From positions 1 to 50,379 of the forward strand of contig NZ_JNXC01000043.1 of the NCBI RefSeq assembly GCF_000716595.1: a DNA stretch of 50,379 nucleotides, given 5' to 3'. Made by a program: the position numbers and the translations under genes. Below the pieces are notes generated by a model. That model saw only the letters and a list, made by a program, of their open reading frames with translations, made no database searches and was not told the origin of the DNA. Positions within the stretch are counted from its first letter, which is position 1, and each line of letters opens with the position of its first letter. This stretch comes from Saccharothrix sp. NRRL B-16314. GTDB lineage: Bacteria > Actinomycetota > Actinomycetes > Mycobacteriales > Pseudonocardiaceae. Positions 16,146 through 27,355 of the stretch are shown piece after piece.

Positions 16146-16628
16146 TCACCCCAGCGGTAGATCGACCCTCCGGGTGACCCCGCCGAGGTCGAGCCCGGCC
16201 ACCAGGTCGCGCACCGGACCGTGCCCCGGCAGGACGGCGTCCGGCTCCACGTCCAGCCACGGCACCAGCACCGACGCGCGCTCGTGCGCCCCGGGGTGAG
16301 GCAGGAGCAAGTCGGGATCGGAGGAGAGGACCCCGTCGACCGCGACCACGTCCACGTCCAACGTGCGCGGCCCCCAACGGCGTTCGCGCACCCGCCCCGC
16401 GGCCTGCTCCAGGGCCTGGCCACGCCGCAGCCAGCCCCACTCGTCCACGTCACCGGAGACGATCAGCACCGCGTTGAGGAAGTCGTCCTGGTCGGTCACG
16501 CCCCACGGCGCCGTCTCGTACACCGGCGACACCGCCACCAGCACGTCGGCGAACCCGTCCACCGCCAGCCGCAGGTACCCCAGCCGGTCGCCCAGGTTCG
16601 AGCCGAGCGACAGCACCGCCCTAGTCAC
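16146..16628 (-). CDS. folK: 6-hydroxymethyl-dihydropterin pyrophosphokinase (HPPK)
   Basis: 160 aa. LSLGSNLGDRLGYLRLA, RWGPRTLDVDVVAVDG and LPHPGAHERASVLVPW are the three HPPK signatures, including the two metal-binding aspartates of LDVDVV. It transfers pyrophosphate from ATP to hydroxymethyl-dihydropterin. The GTG at 16628 lies within the folB stop region (GTGACTAG, eight-base overlap), so it is translated in coupling with folB. Confidence 0.95.
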   Translation of the reverse strand: MTRAVLSLGSNLGDRLGYLRLAVDGFADVLVAVSPVYETAPWGVTDQDDFLNAVLIVSGDVDEWGWLRRGQALEQAAGRVRERRWGPRTLDVDVVAVDGVLSSDPDLLLPHPGAHERASVLVPWLDVEPDAVLPGHGPVRDLVAGLDLGGVTRRVDLPLG

Positions 16629-16983
16629 GGGTCCGCCTGATCGTCACGGACACGTCGCCGAACGCGAGCGCGATCGGCGCGGACGGCTTGTGCACCGTCA
16701 CCTCGGTCGCCCGCACCCGCAGGTCGGTCATCACCTCGTCGGCGACCTTGCCCGCCACCGTCTCGATCAGGTCGTACGGCCCGCCCGCCACGATCGCCGC
16801 CGCGCGCTCGGCCAACTCGCCGTAGTGCAGCGTCTCGCGCAGGTCGTCCGTCGCCGCCGCCCTCGACAGGTCCAGCCAGGCGGTGACGTCCACCAGGAAG
16901 TCCTGGCCGTCCCGCTTCTCGTGCTCGAACACGCCGTGGAACCCGCGGACCCGAAGGCCCGTCAGCGAAATCCGGTCAGTCAT
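16621..16983 (-). CDS. folB: Dihydroneopterin aldolase
   Basis: 120 aa, the normal length. LTGLRVRGFHGVFEHEKRDG carries the catalytic glutamate, TLHYGELAE the conserved tyrosine region, LIETVAGKVADEV the second signature, and VHKPSAPI the lysine. It makes hydroxymethyl-dihydropterin from dihydroneopterin. ATG at 16983 lies inside the last codons of folP (overlap eight bases). Confidence 0.95.
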   Translation of the reverse strand: MTDRISLTGLRVRGFHGVFEHEKRDGQDFLVDVTAWLDLSRAAATDDLRETLHYGELAERAAAIVAGGPYDLIETVAGKVADEVMTDLRVRATEVTVHKPSAPIALAFGDVSVTIRRTRD

Positions 16984-17800
16984 GGCCCTGCCCCCGCCTC
17001 CACGCCCGCGCGACGGCCACCGCGTCCAGGGACCGGTCCACGTCGTGCACCCGAACACCCCACGCGCCGGCGAACGCCGCCAACGCGGACACCGCCGCGG
17101 TCGCGTTCTCGCGGCCGTCCGGATTGCGATCACCCAGCAGGGTGCCGAGGAACCGTTTGCGGGACGCTCCGACCAGCACCGGGAAACCCAGGTCCAGCAG
17201 GACGTCCAGCCCGTTGAGCAACTGCCAGTTGTGCGTGGCGTCCTTGGCGAACCCCAGCCCCGGGTCGAGGATGATGTCGTCCGACGACACACCGGCGGCC
17301 AACGCGGCGTCCACCTGGCGGCTCAGCTCGTCCCGCACGTCGCGCACCACGTCGTCGTACACGGCCAGCCGGTCCATCTGCCGGCTGTGCCCGCGCCAGT
17401 GCATCAGCACGTACGGCACACCCGCCGACGCCACGACCGACGCCATCGCCGGGTCGGCCAGACCGCCCGACACGTCGTTCACGATCGACGCGCCCGCCTC
17501 CAGCGCGGCCGACGCCACCTCGGCCCGCGTGGTGTCCACGCTGACCGGCACGTCCTGCGCGACCAGCGCCCGGATCACCGGCGCCACCCGCGCGGCCTCC
17601 ACCGGGGCCGACACCCGCGACGCGCCGGGACGGGTGGACTCGCCGCCGACGTCGACCAGGTCGGCGCCGCGCCGGAACATGGCCACGCCGTGCGCCACCG
17701 CGTCGGCCACGTCGAGGTACCGGCCGCCGTCCGAGAACGAGTCCGGGGTGACGTTCAGGACGCCCATCACCACGCAGTGCCCCGGCCTGGGCACGCTCAC
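16976..17800 (-). CDS. folP: Dihydropteroate synthase
   Basis: 274 aa TIM barrel joining dihydropterin pyrophosphate to p-aminobenzoate, the sulphonamide target. [64 protein letters not shown] and VRVHDV follow in order, giving all pterin and pABA-loop residues. The GTG at 17800 overlaps the folE stop (GTGA); the next GTG two codons on is an alternative. A longer frame upstream is the shadow of folE. Confidence 0.95.
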   Translation of the reverse strand: MSVPRPGHCVVMGVLNVTPDSFSDGGRYLDVADAVAHGVAMFRRGADLVDVGGESTRPGASRVSAPVEAARVAPVIRALVAQDVPVSVDTTRAEVASAALEAGASIVNDVSGGLADPAMASVVASAGVPYVLMHWRGHSRQMDRLAVYDDVVRDVRDELSRQVDAALAAGVSSDDIILDPGLGFAKDATHNWQLLNGLDVLLDLGFPVLVGASRKRFLGTLLGDRNPDGRENATAAVSALAAFAGAWGVRVHDVDRSLDAVAVARAWRRGQGHD

Positions 17801-18440
17801 CGCAGACGTCCTCTGATCAGCTCGATGGCCTCCGCCCGCGACGACGCCGAGCTGCGCAGCAGCCCGCGCACCGCGGACGTCGTGGTCCGCGAGCCGGGCT
17901 TGCGCACGCCGCGCATGCCCATGCACAGGTGTTCCGCCTCGACCACGACGATCACGCCGCGCGGTTCGAGCCGCCGCACCAGCGCGTCCGCCACCTGCGA
18001 CGTCAGCCGCTCCTGCACCTGTGGCCGCTTGGCGTACAGGTCGACCAGCCGCGCGAGCTTGGACAGGCCGGTCACCCGGCCGTGCTCGTTCGGGATGTAC
18101 CCGACGTGCGCGACGCCGTGGAACGGCAGCAGGTGGTGCTCGCAGAACGAGAACATCGGGATGTCGGTGACCAGCACCAACTCCTCGTGGCTCTCGTCGA
18201 ACGTCTTCGCCAGCACGCTGTCCGGGTCGGTGTAGAGGCCGGCGAACAGCTCCCGGTACGCCCGCGCCACCCGTGCCGGCGTGTCCCGCAGGCCTTCCCG
18301 GTCCGGGTCCTCACCGCACGCGAGCAGCAGCTCACGCACCGCGTCCTCGGCGCGCTTCTGGTCGAAGGGTCGGCGCGCGAGACCGGCCCCCCCGTTTCCG
18401 GAGAGGCCGGCCTGGTCGATCGAGGTGCGGTCGATCTCGG

Positions 18441-18444
<4 letters not shown>
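17797..18444 (-). CDS. folE: GTP cyclohydrolase I
   Basis: 215 aa, catalysing the first step of folate synthesis. [20 protein letters not shown] and [18 protein letters not shown] hold the zinc cysteines and histidine, and [12 protein letters not shown] follows the first. GTG at 18444 overlaps the ftsH stop (GTGA), placing the whole folEPBK set in translational series behind ftsH. The N-terminal 25 residues are variable and glycine-rich. Confidence 0.95.
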
Positions 18445-20744
<2,300 letters not shown>

Positions 20745-21165
20745 GCACTTACGGCCGGCGGGCGGCCTCGACCCTCCCTGACTTGTCGACGGGCGCAGAC
20801 GGGCACACCCGTCCGACCAGCCTACCGCCCATGGTCTGGGCGGAGCGCTCCGCGTGCGGGCCCTGTCGCGTCTTGCCGGACCAACGGGCGGGAGCCGTCC
20901 GGTGTTCCCGCGGTGACGCCGGACACGGCTCCCAGGTCAACCGGGTTCGACCGGATCGGCTCGACAACTGTGAACCGGACGGGCCGCCGGCCCGTAACAC
21001 TCACCAGGCGTAGCTCGTTAAGCGCAGGTAGCGACGATGCGAGGGCCACTGGGGTGACTTGGAACACGAGAGTTTGTCATGAGAGTGGTCCGTGTCATCC
21101 TCGGCAACCACCCGTGTGTTCTTCGCCCACCCGGAAGGGTGAACACCCGACCAAAGGTACGAAGC
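20745..21165. other. Divergent promoter region, ftsH / VWA gene
   Basis: 421 bases with no supported gene. It should contain the leftward ftsH promoter and the rightward promoter of the VWA protein. A 14-base perfect palindrome GCGGAGCGCTCCGC lies at 20840-20853, about 100 bases before ftsH. Just before the VWA gene, CACCC-GGAA-GGGTG (around 21128-21142) with flanking GTGTT/AACAC could fold into a small leader hairpin that ends 20 bases from the start codon. Confidence 0.5.
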
Positions 21166-22866
21166 ATGTCAGCTGGCAACCCGAACCGGCCCGGTCGCTT
21201 CCGCCGCGTCATCCTGCCCCTCGGCGCGCTGCTCGGCGTCGTCGCCGCCGCCGGCGTCACGGTGGTCGCGCTGCGGGCCACCAGCGGCCCGGAGTGCAAG
21301 GGCACCCTACCGCTCAAGATCGCGGTCACCCCCGCGGTCGAGGAAGTGGTGCGCGGCGCCGCCGACGACTACCAGACCACCCAGCCGGTGGTGGACGGCA
21401 AGTGCGTGCAGGTGCTGGTCGAGGCGCGCGGCGCGGCCGACGTCTCCCACGACCTGCCCACCGCGCAGATCAACCCGCCCGCGCTGTGGATCCCGGACTC
21501 GTCGATGTGGGCCGCGGAGAGCCGGCGGCAGGCCGGTGACCAGGGCGAGGAGGCGCCGAGGCTGGACATCCTCGACCCGCTGGCCTCCTCACCCGTGGTG
21601 ATCGCGGGCTCGGAGCAGGCGCTGGCCGCGCTCGGCTGGCCGATCGCACCGGTGAGCTGGGCGAAGCTGCTCGACCCGAAGGTGACCGTGGCGTTGAGCG
21701 ACCCGACCACGTCCACGGAGGGCCTGGCCACGCTGGCGGTCATCCGCGCGCAGCTGGGCAACCCGGACGGCTCGCCGAAGCCCGAGCTGATCGGCGCGCT
21801 GCTGCGGGTCGGCCGGGACGCGCTGCCGTCCGTGCGGGACGCGTTCGGCAAGGTCGTGCAGGGTGCGGAGAACGCGCCGGTGTTCACCGCTTCGGAGCAG
21901 TCCGTGTTGGCCGCGAACCGGGCCGCCGGGTCGCGCCGGGTCGTCGCCTCCTACCCCAAGGAGGGCACGGTCGCGTTCGACTACCCGGTCGTCCGAGTCA
22001 CCCGCACGGGTGAGCAGGCGGGTATCGCGGAGGCCGCCGTGGGCTTCGAGAAGGCGTTGCGGACCGCGCGGACCGCCGAGCGGTTCGCCGAGGCGGGCTT
22101 CCGCACGCCGGACGGCAACGCGCCGGACGGCTGGACGAACGAGCAGGACGGCCTGCGCGGCGACGACGTGGCCGTGCTGAAGACGCCGGACCCGGACCAG
22201 GTCTCCGAGCTGCTGCGCACGTGGGGCGCGGTCAGCCTGGACACCCGGATGCTGGCCGTGCTGGACGTGTCCGGCTCGATGGCCGAGAAGATGAGCAACG
22301 GGCAGACCAGGGTCGACGCGGCCAAGGAGGCGGCGCTGACCGCGTTGGCCATGCTGCCCGACACGTCGGAGATCGGCCTGTGGGCGTTCTCCACGGACAA
22401 GAAGCCGCCGAACGACTGGATCGAACTGGTGCCGGTCGGGCCGCTGGGCGAGCCGATCGCCGGCGCGACCCGCCGGTCGCAGCTGCAGAAGGGCGCGGGG
22501 AACCTGCCCGCGCTGGTCGGCGGCGGCACGGCGTTGAACGACACCGCGCTGGCCGCGTTCCGGCACATGCAGAAGACGTACGAGCCGTCGATGATCAACT
22601 CGGTCACGCTGTTCACCGACGGCAGCAACGACGACATCTCCAGCATCGACCTGGCCGAGCTGCTGGCCACGTTGAAGAAGGAGGTCGACCCGGCGCGGCC
22701 GGTGCCACTGATCATGGTCGGGCTGGGTCGCGACGCCGACATGGACGCGCTCCGGCAGCTGGCCGACGTCACCGGCGGCAAGGCCTACCAGGCGCTGGAG
22801 CCGGAGGACATCCGCGGCGTGCTGCTGGACGCCATCTCGCAGCGGCGCTGCCGGCCCAGCTGCTAG
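21166..22866 (+). CDS. Membrane-anchored solute-binding / von Willebrand factor A protein
   Basis: 566 aa. An uncleaved N-terminal membrane segment (VILPLGALLGVVAAAGVTVVAL, residues ~17-38) is followed by a region resembling periplasmic solute-binding proteins (LKIAVTPAVEEVVRGAADDY; SPVVIAGSEQALAALGW), then a VWA domain with MIDAS residues LDVSGSM at about 366-372, the threonine in GGGTALND and FTDGSNDD near 483. Such fusions occur in actinobacteria but have no settled function; VWA domains bind partner proteins through a metal ion. ATG at 21166 with AAAGG. Divergent from ftsH and convergent with hpt, it breaks the usual hpt-ftsH order. The C-terminus ends RRCRPSC. Confidence 0.8.
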   Translation: MSAGNPNRPGRFRRVILPLGALLGVVAAAGVTVVALRATSGPECKGTLPLKIAVTPAVEEVVRGAADDYQTTQPVVDGKCVQVLVEARGAADVSHDLPTAQINPPALWIPDSSMWAAESRRQAGDQGEEAPRLDILDPLASSPVVIAGSEQALAALGWPIAPVSWAKLLDPKVTVALSDPTTSTEGLATLAVIRAQLGNPDGSPKPELIGALLRVGRDALPSVRDAFGKVVQGAENAPVFTASEQSVLAANRAAGSRRVVASYPKEGTVAFDYPVVRVTRTGEQAGIAEAAVGFEKALRTARTAERFAEAGFRTPDGNAPDGWTNEQDGLRGDDVAVLKTPDPDQVSELLRTWGAVSLDTRMLAVLDVSGSMAEKMSNGQTRVDAAKEAALTALAMLPDTSEIGLWAFSTDKKPPNDWIELVPVGPLGEPIAGATRRSQLQKGAGNLPALVGGGTALNDTALAAFRHMQKTYEPSMINSVTLFTDGSNDDISSIDLAELLATLKKEVDPARPVPLIMVGLGRDADMDALRQLADVTGGKAYQALEPEDIRGVLLDAISQRRCRPSC

Positions 22867-22878
22867 TACCGGCGGAAC

Positions 22879-22906
22879 GGGGGCGGCCCTGTCACGGGCC
22901 GCCCCC
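22879..22906. terminator. Bidirectional hairpin between VWA gene and hpt
   Basis: GGGGGCGGCCC and GGGCCGCCCCC form a perfect eleven-base stem with a six-base loop, between the convergent stops at 22866 and 22915. No T run, as usual in GC-rich actinobacteria. Confidence 0.8.
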
Positions 22907-22914
22907 GTCCGTCG

Positions 22915-23487
22915 TCAGCTGGAGTAGACCTTCGGGTCCAGCGCGCCGATGTACGGCAGGTCGCGGTAGCGCTCGGCGTAGTCGAGGCCGTAGCCGACCA
23001 CGAACTCGTTCGGGATCTCGAACCCGACGTACCGCACCGGCACCTCGACCTTGACCGCGTCCGGCTTGCGCAGCAGCGTGCAGACCTCCAGCGACCGCGG
23101 CTTGCGCGACGCCAGGTTCTTGAGCAGCCACGACAGCGTCAGGCCGGAGTCGATGATGTCCTCGACGATGATCACGTCGCGGTCCGCGATGTCGCGGTCG
23201 AGGTCCTTCAGGATGCGCACCACGCCGGAGGACGAGGTCGACGAGCCGTAGGAGCTCACCGCCATGAACTCCAACTGGACCGGCACCGGCAACGCCCTGG
23301 CCAGGTCGGTCATGAACATCACCGCACCCTTGAGCACGGTGATCAGCACCAGGTCGTTCGTTCCGTCGGCCGGGTAGTCAGCCGCGACCTTGTTGGCCAG
23401 TTCGGTGACCTTGTCGCTGATCTCCTGCTCGGTGATGAGCACGGAACTGATGTCGCCGTCGTACACGGACGGTTCCCCTTTTGTCAT
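22915..23487 (-). CDS. hpt: Hypoxanthine phosphoribosyltransferase
   Basis: 190 aa purine salvage enzyme. [16 protein letters not shown], the PRPP-binding [17 protein letters not shown], and the purine-site [20 protein letters not shown] with RDLPYIGAL are diagnostic. ATG at 23487 overlaps the tilS stop (ATGA) and has AAAGGGG inside the first codons region, so the two are coupled. An upstream extension would be unusual and is rejected. Confidence 0.95.
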   Translation of the reverse strand: MTKGEPSVYDGDISSVLITEQEISDKVTELANKVAADYPADGTNDLVLITVLKGAVMFMTDLARALPVPVQLEFMAVSSYGSSTSSSGVVRILKDLDRDIADRDVIIVEDIIDSGLTLSWLLKNLASRKPRSLEVCTLLRKPDAVKVEVPVRYVGFEIPNEFVVGYGLDYAERYRDLPYIGALDPKVYSS

Positions 23488-24395
23488 GACTGCACTGGTT
23501 CCACTCGCAGCCTGCCATGCGCGCGCCGTGCCACAAAGCCGCCGGGCAACCACACACCGCCTTGACCTCGCCACTCGTGCACCAGGGCGTCCACCCGACG
23601 AAGGTGCGAGTCGGACAACTCGGGCACGTTCTCACGGAGCAGCCAGCGGCGCAGGACGCGGCGCCTGAGCGCGGTGGGCAGGCGGCCGATGTCCTCCACC
23701 GAGCGGCAGTCGCCGTCGAACGCCTCGGCCAGCTCGTCCAGCGCGTCGTTGTCCTCGCGCAGGTGGGCGGCGGTGCGGGCGAGGGCGTCGGCGACCCCGC
23801 CCTGGAGGACCTCCTCGAGCAGCGGCAGGACTTCCCGGCGCAGCCGGACCCTGGTGTAGCGGGGGTCTTCGTTGTGCGGGTCGCTCCACGGCGTCAGGCC
23901 GAGCTCGTCGCACGCGGCGGTGGTCGTGGTCCTGGACACGCGTAGGAGCGGACGGCCCCACGGCGGGTCGTGCGGGCGCATACCGGCGATGCTCCGCGGG
24001 CCTGAGCCGCGGCCGAGGCCGAGCAGGACCGTCTCGGCCTGGTCGTCCCTGGTGTGGCCGAGCAGGACCAGGCCGCGTTCCGGCCTCAGGGCGGCGTACC
24101 TGGCCCGCCTGGCGGCGGCTTCGGGTCCACCCGGTCCGGTGACGTGGACGCGGCGCACCTCGGCGGGCAGGCCCAGGTCGCGGCACGTCCGGGCGGCGCG
24201 TTCGGCGACGTCGGCGGACCCGGGTTGCAGGCCGTGGTCCACCACGACGGCGGACGCCTCGGTCAGGCCGGCCGTGACGGCGGCCAGGGCGAGCGAGTCC
24301 GCGCCGCCGCTGACGGCCACGGCGACCCGCTCCGGCCGGTGTTCGGCCAGGAACCGCTTGACCGCCGTGCGCACCTCGGCGAGCGGGCCGTTCAC
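23484..24395 (-). CDS. tilS: tRNA(Ile)-lysidine synthase
   Basis: 303 aa, the short actinobacterial form. The PP-loop [14 protein letters not shown] near residue 30 binds [40 protein letters not shown] and [14 protein letters not shown] are further family motifs. It modifies the wobble C of tRNA-Ile(CAT). The start is ambiguous: GTG at 24395 ([16 protein letters not shown]) directly abuts a 14-bp tandem array whose units each begin with GTG or ATG; GTG at 24419 in the array is in frame too. Its stop overlaps the hpt start. Confidence 0.93.
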   Translation of the reverse strand: MNGPLAEVRTAVKRFLAEHRPERVAVAVSGGADSLALAAVTAGLTEASAVVVDHGLQPGSADVAERAARTCRDLGLPAEVRRVHVTGPGGPEAAARRARYAALRPERGLVLLGHTRDDQAETVLLGLGRGSGPRSIAGMRPHDPPWGRPLLRVSRTTTTAACDELGLTPWSDPHNEDPRYTRVRLRREVLPLLEEVLQGGVADALARTAAHLREDNDALDELAEAFDGDCRSVEDIGRLPTALRRRVLRRWLLRENVPELSDSHLRRVDALVHEWRGQGGVWLPGGFVARRAHGRLRVEPVQS

Positions 24396-24479
24396 AGCTC
24401 TGCGCTCACGACTCTGCACTCACGACTCTGCGCTCATTGCTCTGCGCTCACGACTCTGCGCTCATTGCTCTGCGCTCAC
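24396..24479 (-). repeat. Six 14-bp tandem repeats before tilS
   Basis: On the tilS strand the unit is (G/A)TGAGCGCAGAG(T/C)(C/A), repeated six times without gap. It fills the spacer exactly: the stop of the upstream zinc protease lies in the first unit and the tilS start follows the last. Alternating versions (units ending TC or CA) suggest duplication of a pair. Every unit offers a GTG or ATG, three of which fall in each reading frame class. Confidence 0.9.
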
Positions 24480-25489
24480 GGCTGGACCCGGCGGAGCCAC
24501 GCGGCCGGGTCCGCGATCTCGGCCCGCGTGGGGAGGGTGTCGGGACTGGTCCAGATGGTGTTGAAGCGGTCCATGCCGACCGCGTCGACCACGTGCCCGG
24601 TGAACGCCGCGCCCTCCGCGTACTGCCGGACCTTGGCCTCGACGCCGAGCAGGGTGCGCAGCATCCGGTCCAGCACGCCACCGCCCTGGCGACGTGCGGT
24701 GAAGCGTTCGCGGATGACGCGGACGGACGGCACGACGTCCGGGCCGACACCGTCCATCACGTGGTCGGCGTGGCCTTCGAGCAGGGTCGACAGCGCGATG
24801 AGCCGGTCGAGCAGCTCGCGCTGGGCGGGGCTCTGGAGCAGTTCGATCAGGCCACCCGCCTCGCGGAGCCGCTTCGGCAGGTCGCGCAGGCGTGGCGCGG
24901 AGCTCTCGTCCATGCTGCCGAGCAGGTCGGCGACCAGGCCGGCGAAGTGCCCGGCCAGCCACGGCACGGCGGTGAACTGCAGGCGGTGGGTGCCTTCGTG
25001 CAGGCAGACCCACATGCTGAAGTCCTCACCGGAGACGTCGAGGGAGCGCTGGGCGCCGACGATGTTCGGTGCGACGAGGAGCAGCCGGCCGCCGTCCGAG
25101 AACGGGTCGTACTGGCCGAGCACCCGGCCGCTGAGGAAGGCGATGACGACGCCCGCCTGGACGCCCGCCGTGCCCGCCAGCACACCGCTGAACGCGCCGG
25201 ACTGCTTCGGCATGGCGTCGCCGGTCAGCGCGGAGAGCCCCTGCACGGCGGCGCGCACCCACCCCGGCCGGTCGACCACCTCGCCGGGTTTGAGCGGCAG
25301 GCCGTGGCCGAGGCCGGTGTGCTCGCGGACGTGCACCTCGGCGTCCACGGCCTGCTCCCGGAGCCGGTGCACGGCGATGTCCGCCTCGGCTCTGGGCACG
25401 ATCGGGCCGGGGCGGACGAGCCTGGTCGCCGTGGTGACGGCCAGGGCCCAATCGACCGGGGCACTGCGGTCCTGCGTCGCCGGGTTCAC
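24476..25489 (-). CDS. Zinc-dependent metalloprotease, DUF2342/COG5282 family
   Basis: 337 aa. The zinc motif is HEGTH in WVCLHEGTHRLQFTAVPWL near residue 165, with a downstream glutamate in ALSTLLEGHADHVMD as third ligand. SGRVLGQYDPFSDGG and LLLVAPNIV are family marks. It is an actinobacterial protease of unknown substrate that always neighbours tilS and the carboxypeptidase. The GTG at 25489 has AGGAGG directly abutting it, with no spacer, so initiation may be leaderless or atypical. The 14-bp array begins at its stop codon. Confidence 0.88.
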   Translation of the reverse strand: MNPATQDRSAPVDWALAVTTATRLVRPGPIVPRAEADIAVHRLREQAVDAEVHVREHTGLGHGLPLKPGEVVDRPGWVRAAVQGLSALTGDAMPKQSGAFSGVLAGTAGVQAGVVIAFLSGRVLGQYDPFSDGGRLLLVAPNIVGAQRSLDVSGEDFSMWVCLHEGTHRLQFTAVPWLAGHFAGLVADLLGSMDESSAPRLRDLPKRLREAGGLIELLQSPAQRELLDRLIALSTLLEGHADHVMDGVGPDVVPSVRVIRERFTARRQGGGVLDRMLRTLLGVEAKVRQYAEGAAFTGHVVDAVGMDRFNTIWTSPDTLPTRAEIADPAAWLRRVQP

Positions 25490-25538
25490 CCTCCTGACGC
25501 TACCTGCGAGGACCGTGCGGACAACACTCCCGCAGCCC

Positions 25539-25622
25539 GTCCCGAACGTTCAACTCACGGGTTCCGAACGTAGGACACGGGTGTTCCGAACGTAGGACTC
25601 ACGGGTTCTGAACGTAGGACTC
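25539..25622 (-). repeat. 84-bp four-unit GTTC-N-GAAC element, copy B
   Basis: Read on the minus strand, four units of 21-23 bases occur in the same order as in copy A at 1248-1331: cores GTTCAGAAC, GTTCGGAAC, GTTCGGAAC and GTTCGGGAC, each preceded by a TCCTAC or TTGAAC stretch. Copy B is the more regular one. It starts 11 bases after the stop of the carboxypeptidase gene and ends 50 bases before the zinc protease start, so again it lies at a gene's 3' end in that gene's orientation. About 75 of 84 bases equal copy A. Confidence 0.88.
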
Positions 25623-25633
25623 ACGCGGGTGGG

Positions 25634-27241
25634 TCAGCAGCCGCAGGTGCGTAGGGCGGCGGCCATCTCGTCCAGGGCGCCCCGGACGCCGGGCGTCGAG
25701 TCCGGGCTGAGCGACATGAACGCGAACACCAGCAGCCGGTCGTCGGCGTCCAGGACCACGCCGGCCAGGGAGTTGACGGCGGTCAGCGTGCCGGTCTTGG
25801 CCCGGACCCAACCGCGCCCGGCCGCGCCCTGCTCCGCGTAACGACCCGCCAGCGTGCCGCTGCCACCGGCCACCGGCAGCGCCGTCAGGAGCGGGCGCAG
25901 CTTCGCCGTCCTCGGGTCGGACGCGTCCGGCTTGGCCGCCGCCACCAGGACGTCGGCCAGCAGCTTCGCGGGCACCTTGTCGTTCGGCGACAGCCCGCTG
26001 CCGTCCACCACGGTGGACGTCGACACGTCGAACCCGTGCTCGGTCAGCACCTCGCGCACCGCCTTCGCCCCACCCGCGAACGACGGCTCGGCGCCCCTCT
26101 TCTTCGCCACCTCGCGCGCGATCGTCTCGGCCAGCACGTTGTCCGAGATCTGCATCATGTTCTCGACCAGCCGGGCGATCGGCGCGGACTTCACCTCGCC
26201 GAGCACCTTCGCGCCGGTCGGTGCGGTACCGGCGGCCACCGACGCGACGCCGAGCCGCTGCGCCAACGCCTGCGCGGCCGTCGCGGCGGGGGTGGACGTG
26301 CGCGGCGTGTCGTACTTCGTCGGGTCGCCCCGACCGCCGTCCAGCATCACCGGCTCGATCGGCGACACGTACCCGTTCTGCACGTCGGCGGGGTCCCAGC
26401 CGGGCGCCATCCCCTGGCCCGCGTACCGCGACACGTCGTACAGGACCTGCGTCACCGGTCCGGCGGCGCTCACCTGCGCGGCGAGGTCGTCGATCGTCGC
26501 CGCGCCGGGGTACACCGTGGTCCGACCGGCGGGCAGCGACGACAGCGTCGGGTCACCGCCGCCGACCAGCACCACCGTCCCCGGCTGCGGCCCCTGCACG
26601 ACGGTCGTCGACAGCGTGTCCGTGTGGTCGAGCGCGAGCAGCGCCGCCGCCGCGGTCAGCACCTTGATGGTGGACGCGGGCGTCTGCGGCGTCGTCTCGC
26701 CCTGGTTCCACAGCTCCGTGCCGGTCACCGGGTCCACCACGACGCCGGCCACCGGGTCCAGCAGCCCGTTCGCCGCCGGACCGGCCAGCACGGCCCGGAC
26801 GCCGGCGGCCGTCGGCACCTTGCCGTCCGCGCCGACGCCCTTCATCGCCAGCACCACGGGAGCGGGCGGCAGCGGGGCGGCCGTCGTGGGCACGGGCGTG
26901 CCCTCGAACCACCCCATCTGGGTACCGGCGACCGCGGTGCACGCGAGGGCGACCACCAGGACCGCCGCCGCGCCGAGCACGAACGGCTTCCTGCTCCGGC
27001 GGGCGGGCGGGGCTTCACTTTCCGTGATCGGTTCAGGGACCGGTTCAGGTTCCGACTTGATCTCGGTCACCGGGTCCGGCCGAGGTGCCGGAGGAGGTGT
27101 GAAGGGCCTCGGCGCGATCCTCGCGGGCTTCGGCAAGGGGATTCGCATGGTGGCCGGGTCAGGCTGTCTGACCTGCACCGTCGGCGGCTCGCGGTCGACG
27201 TCGTCGTCGTCGACGGTCGGCCACGATGGCTCGTCGGGCAC
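25634..27241 (-). CDS. D-alanyl-D-alanine carboxypeptidase/endopeptidase (PBP4, S13 family)
   Basis: 535 aa. A cytoplasmic Pro/Glu-rich N-terminus of about 85 residues and one membrane segment (FVLGAAAVLVVALACTAVAG) precede the S13 catalytic domain. Motifs are SxxK at Ser190 (PASTIKVL), SxN as SDNVLAE and KTG as RAKTGTLT. It trims or cross-cuts peptidoglycan peptides outside the membrane. GTG at 27241 with CGGAGG. It is the first gene of the minus-strand series protease-tilS-hpt, and diverges from ppa. A repeat element rather than a clear terminator follows it. Confidence 0.93.
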   Translation of the reverse strand: MPDEPSWPTVDDDDVDREPPTVQVRQPDPATMRIPLPKPARIAPRPFTPPPAPRPDPVTEIKSEPEPVPEPITESEAPPARRSRKPFVLGAAAVLVVALACTAVAGTQMGWFEGTPVPTTAAPLPPAPVVLAMKGVGADGKVPTAAGVRAVLAGPAANGLLDPVAGVVVDPVTGTELWNQGETTPQTPASTIKVLTAAAALLALDHTDTLSTTVVQGPQPGTVVLVGGGDPTLSSLPAGRTTVYPGAATIDDLAAQVSAAGPVTQVLYDVSRYAGQGMAPGWDPADVQNGYVSPIEPVMLDGGRGDPTKYDTPRTSTPAATAAQALAQRLGVASVAAGTAPTGAKVLGEVKSAPIARLVENMMQISDNVLAETIAREVAKKRGAEPSFAGGAKAVREVLTEHGFDVSTSTVVDGSGLSPNDKVPAKLLADVLVAAAKPDASDPRTAKLRPLLTALPVAGGSGTLAGRYAEQGAAGRGWVRAKTGTLTAVNSLAGVVLDADDRLLVFAFMSLSPDSTPGVRGALDEMAAALRTCGC

Positions 27242-27290
27242 GCAGTCCTCCGCGGTCGAGTACGGGCAACGTCACACCCTCGGCAAGGGG

Positions 27291-27325
27291 TTGACGAGAC
27301 GTCGTAGTCCACACTAGTGGCGTAA
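27291..27325 (+). promoter_or_regulatory. Possible ppa promoter
   Basis: TTGACG at 27291-27296 with TAGTGG 18 bases on gives a sigma-A-like arrangement; transcription would start some 30 bases before the ppa GTG. The -10 match is poor, so this is tentative. Confidence 0.35.
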
Positions 27326-27355
27326 CGAACGGCGAAGACGAGCGAGGACCGCGCA

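Noticed and set aside
24396..24479. CRISPR-like array
   Set aside because: The 14-bp units are contiguous without spacers, so this is a tandem repeat, not CRISPR.
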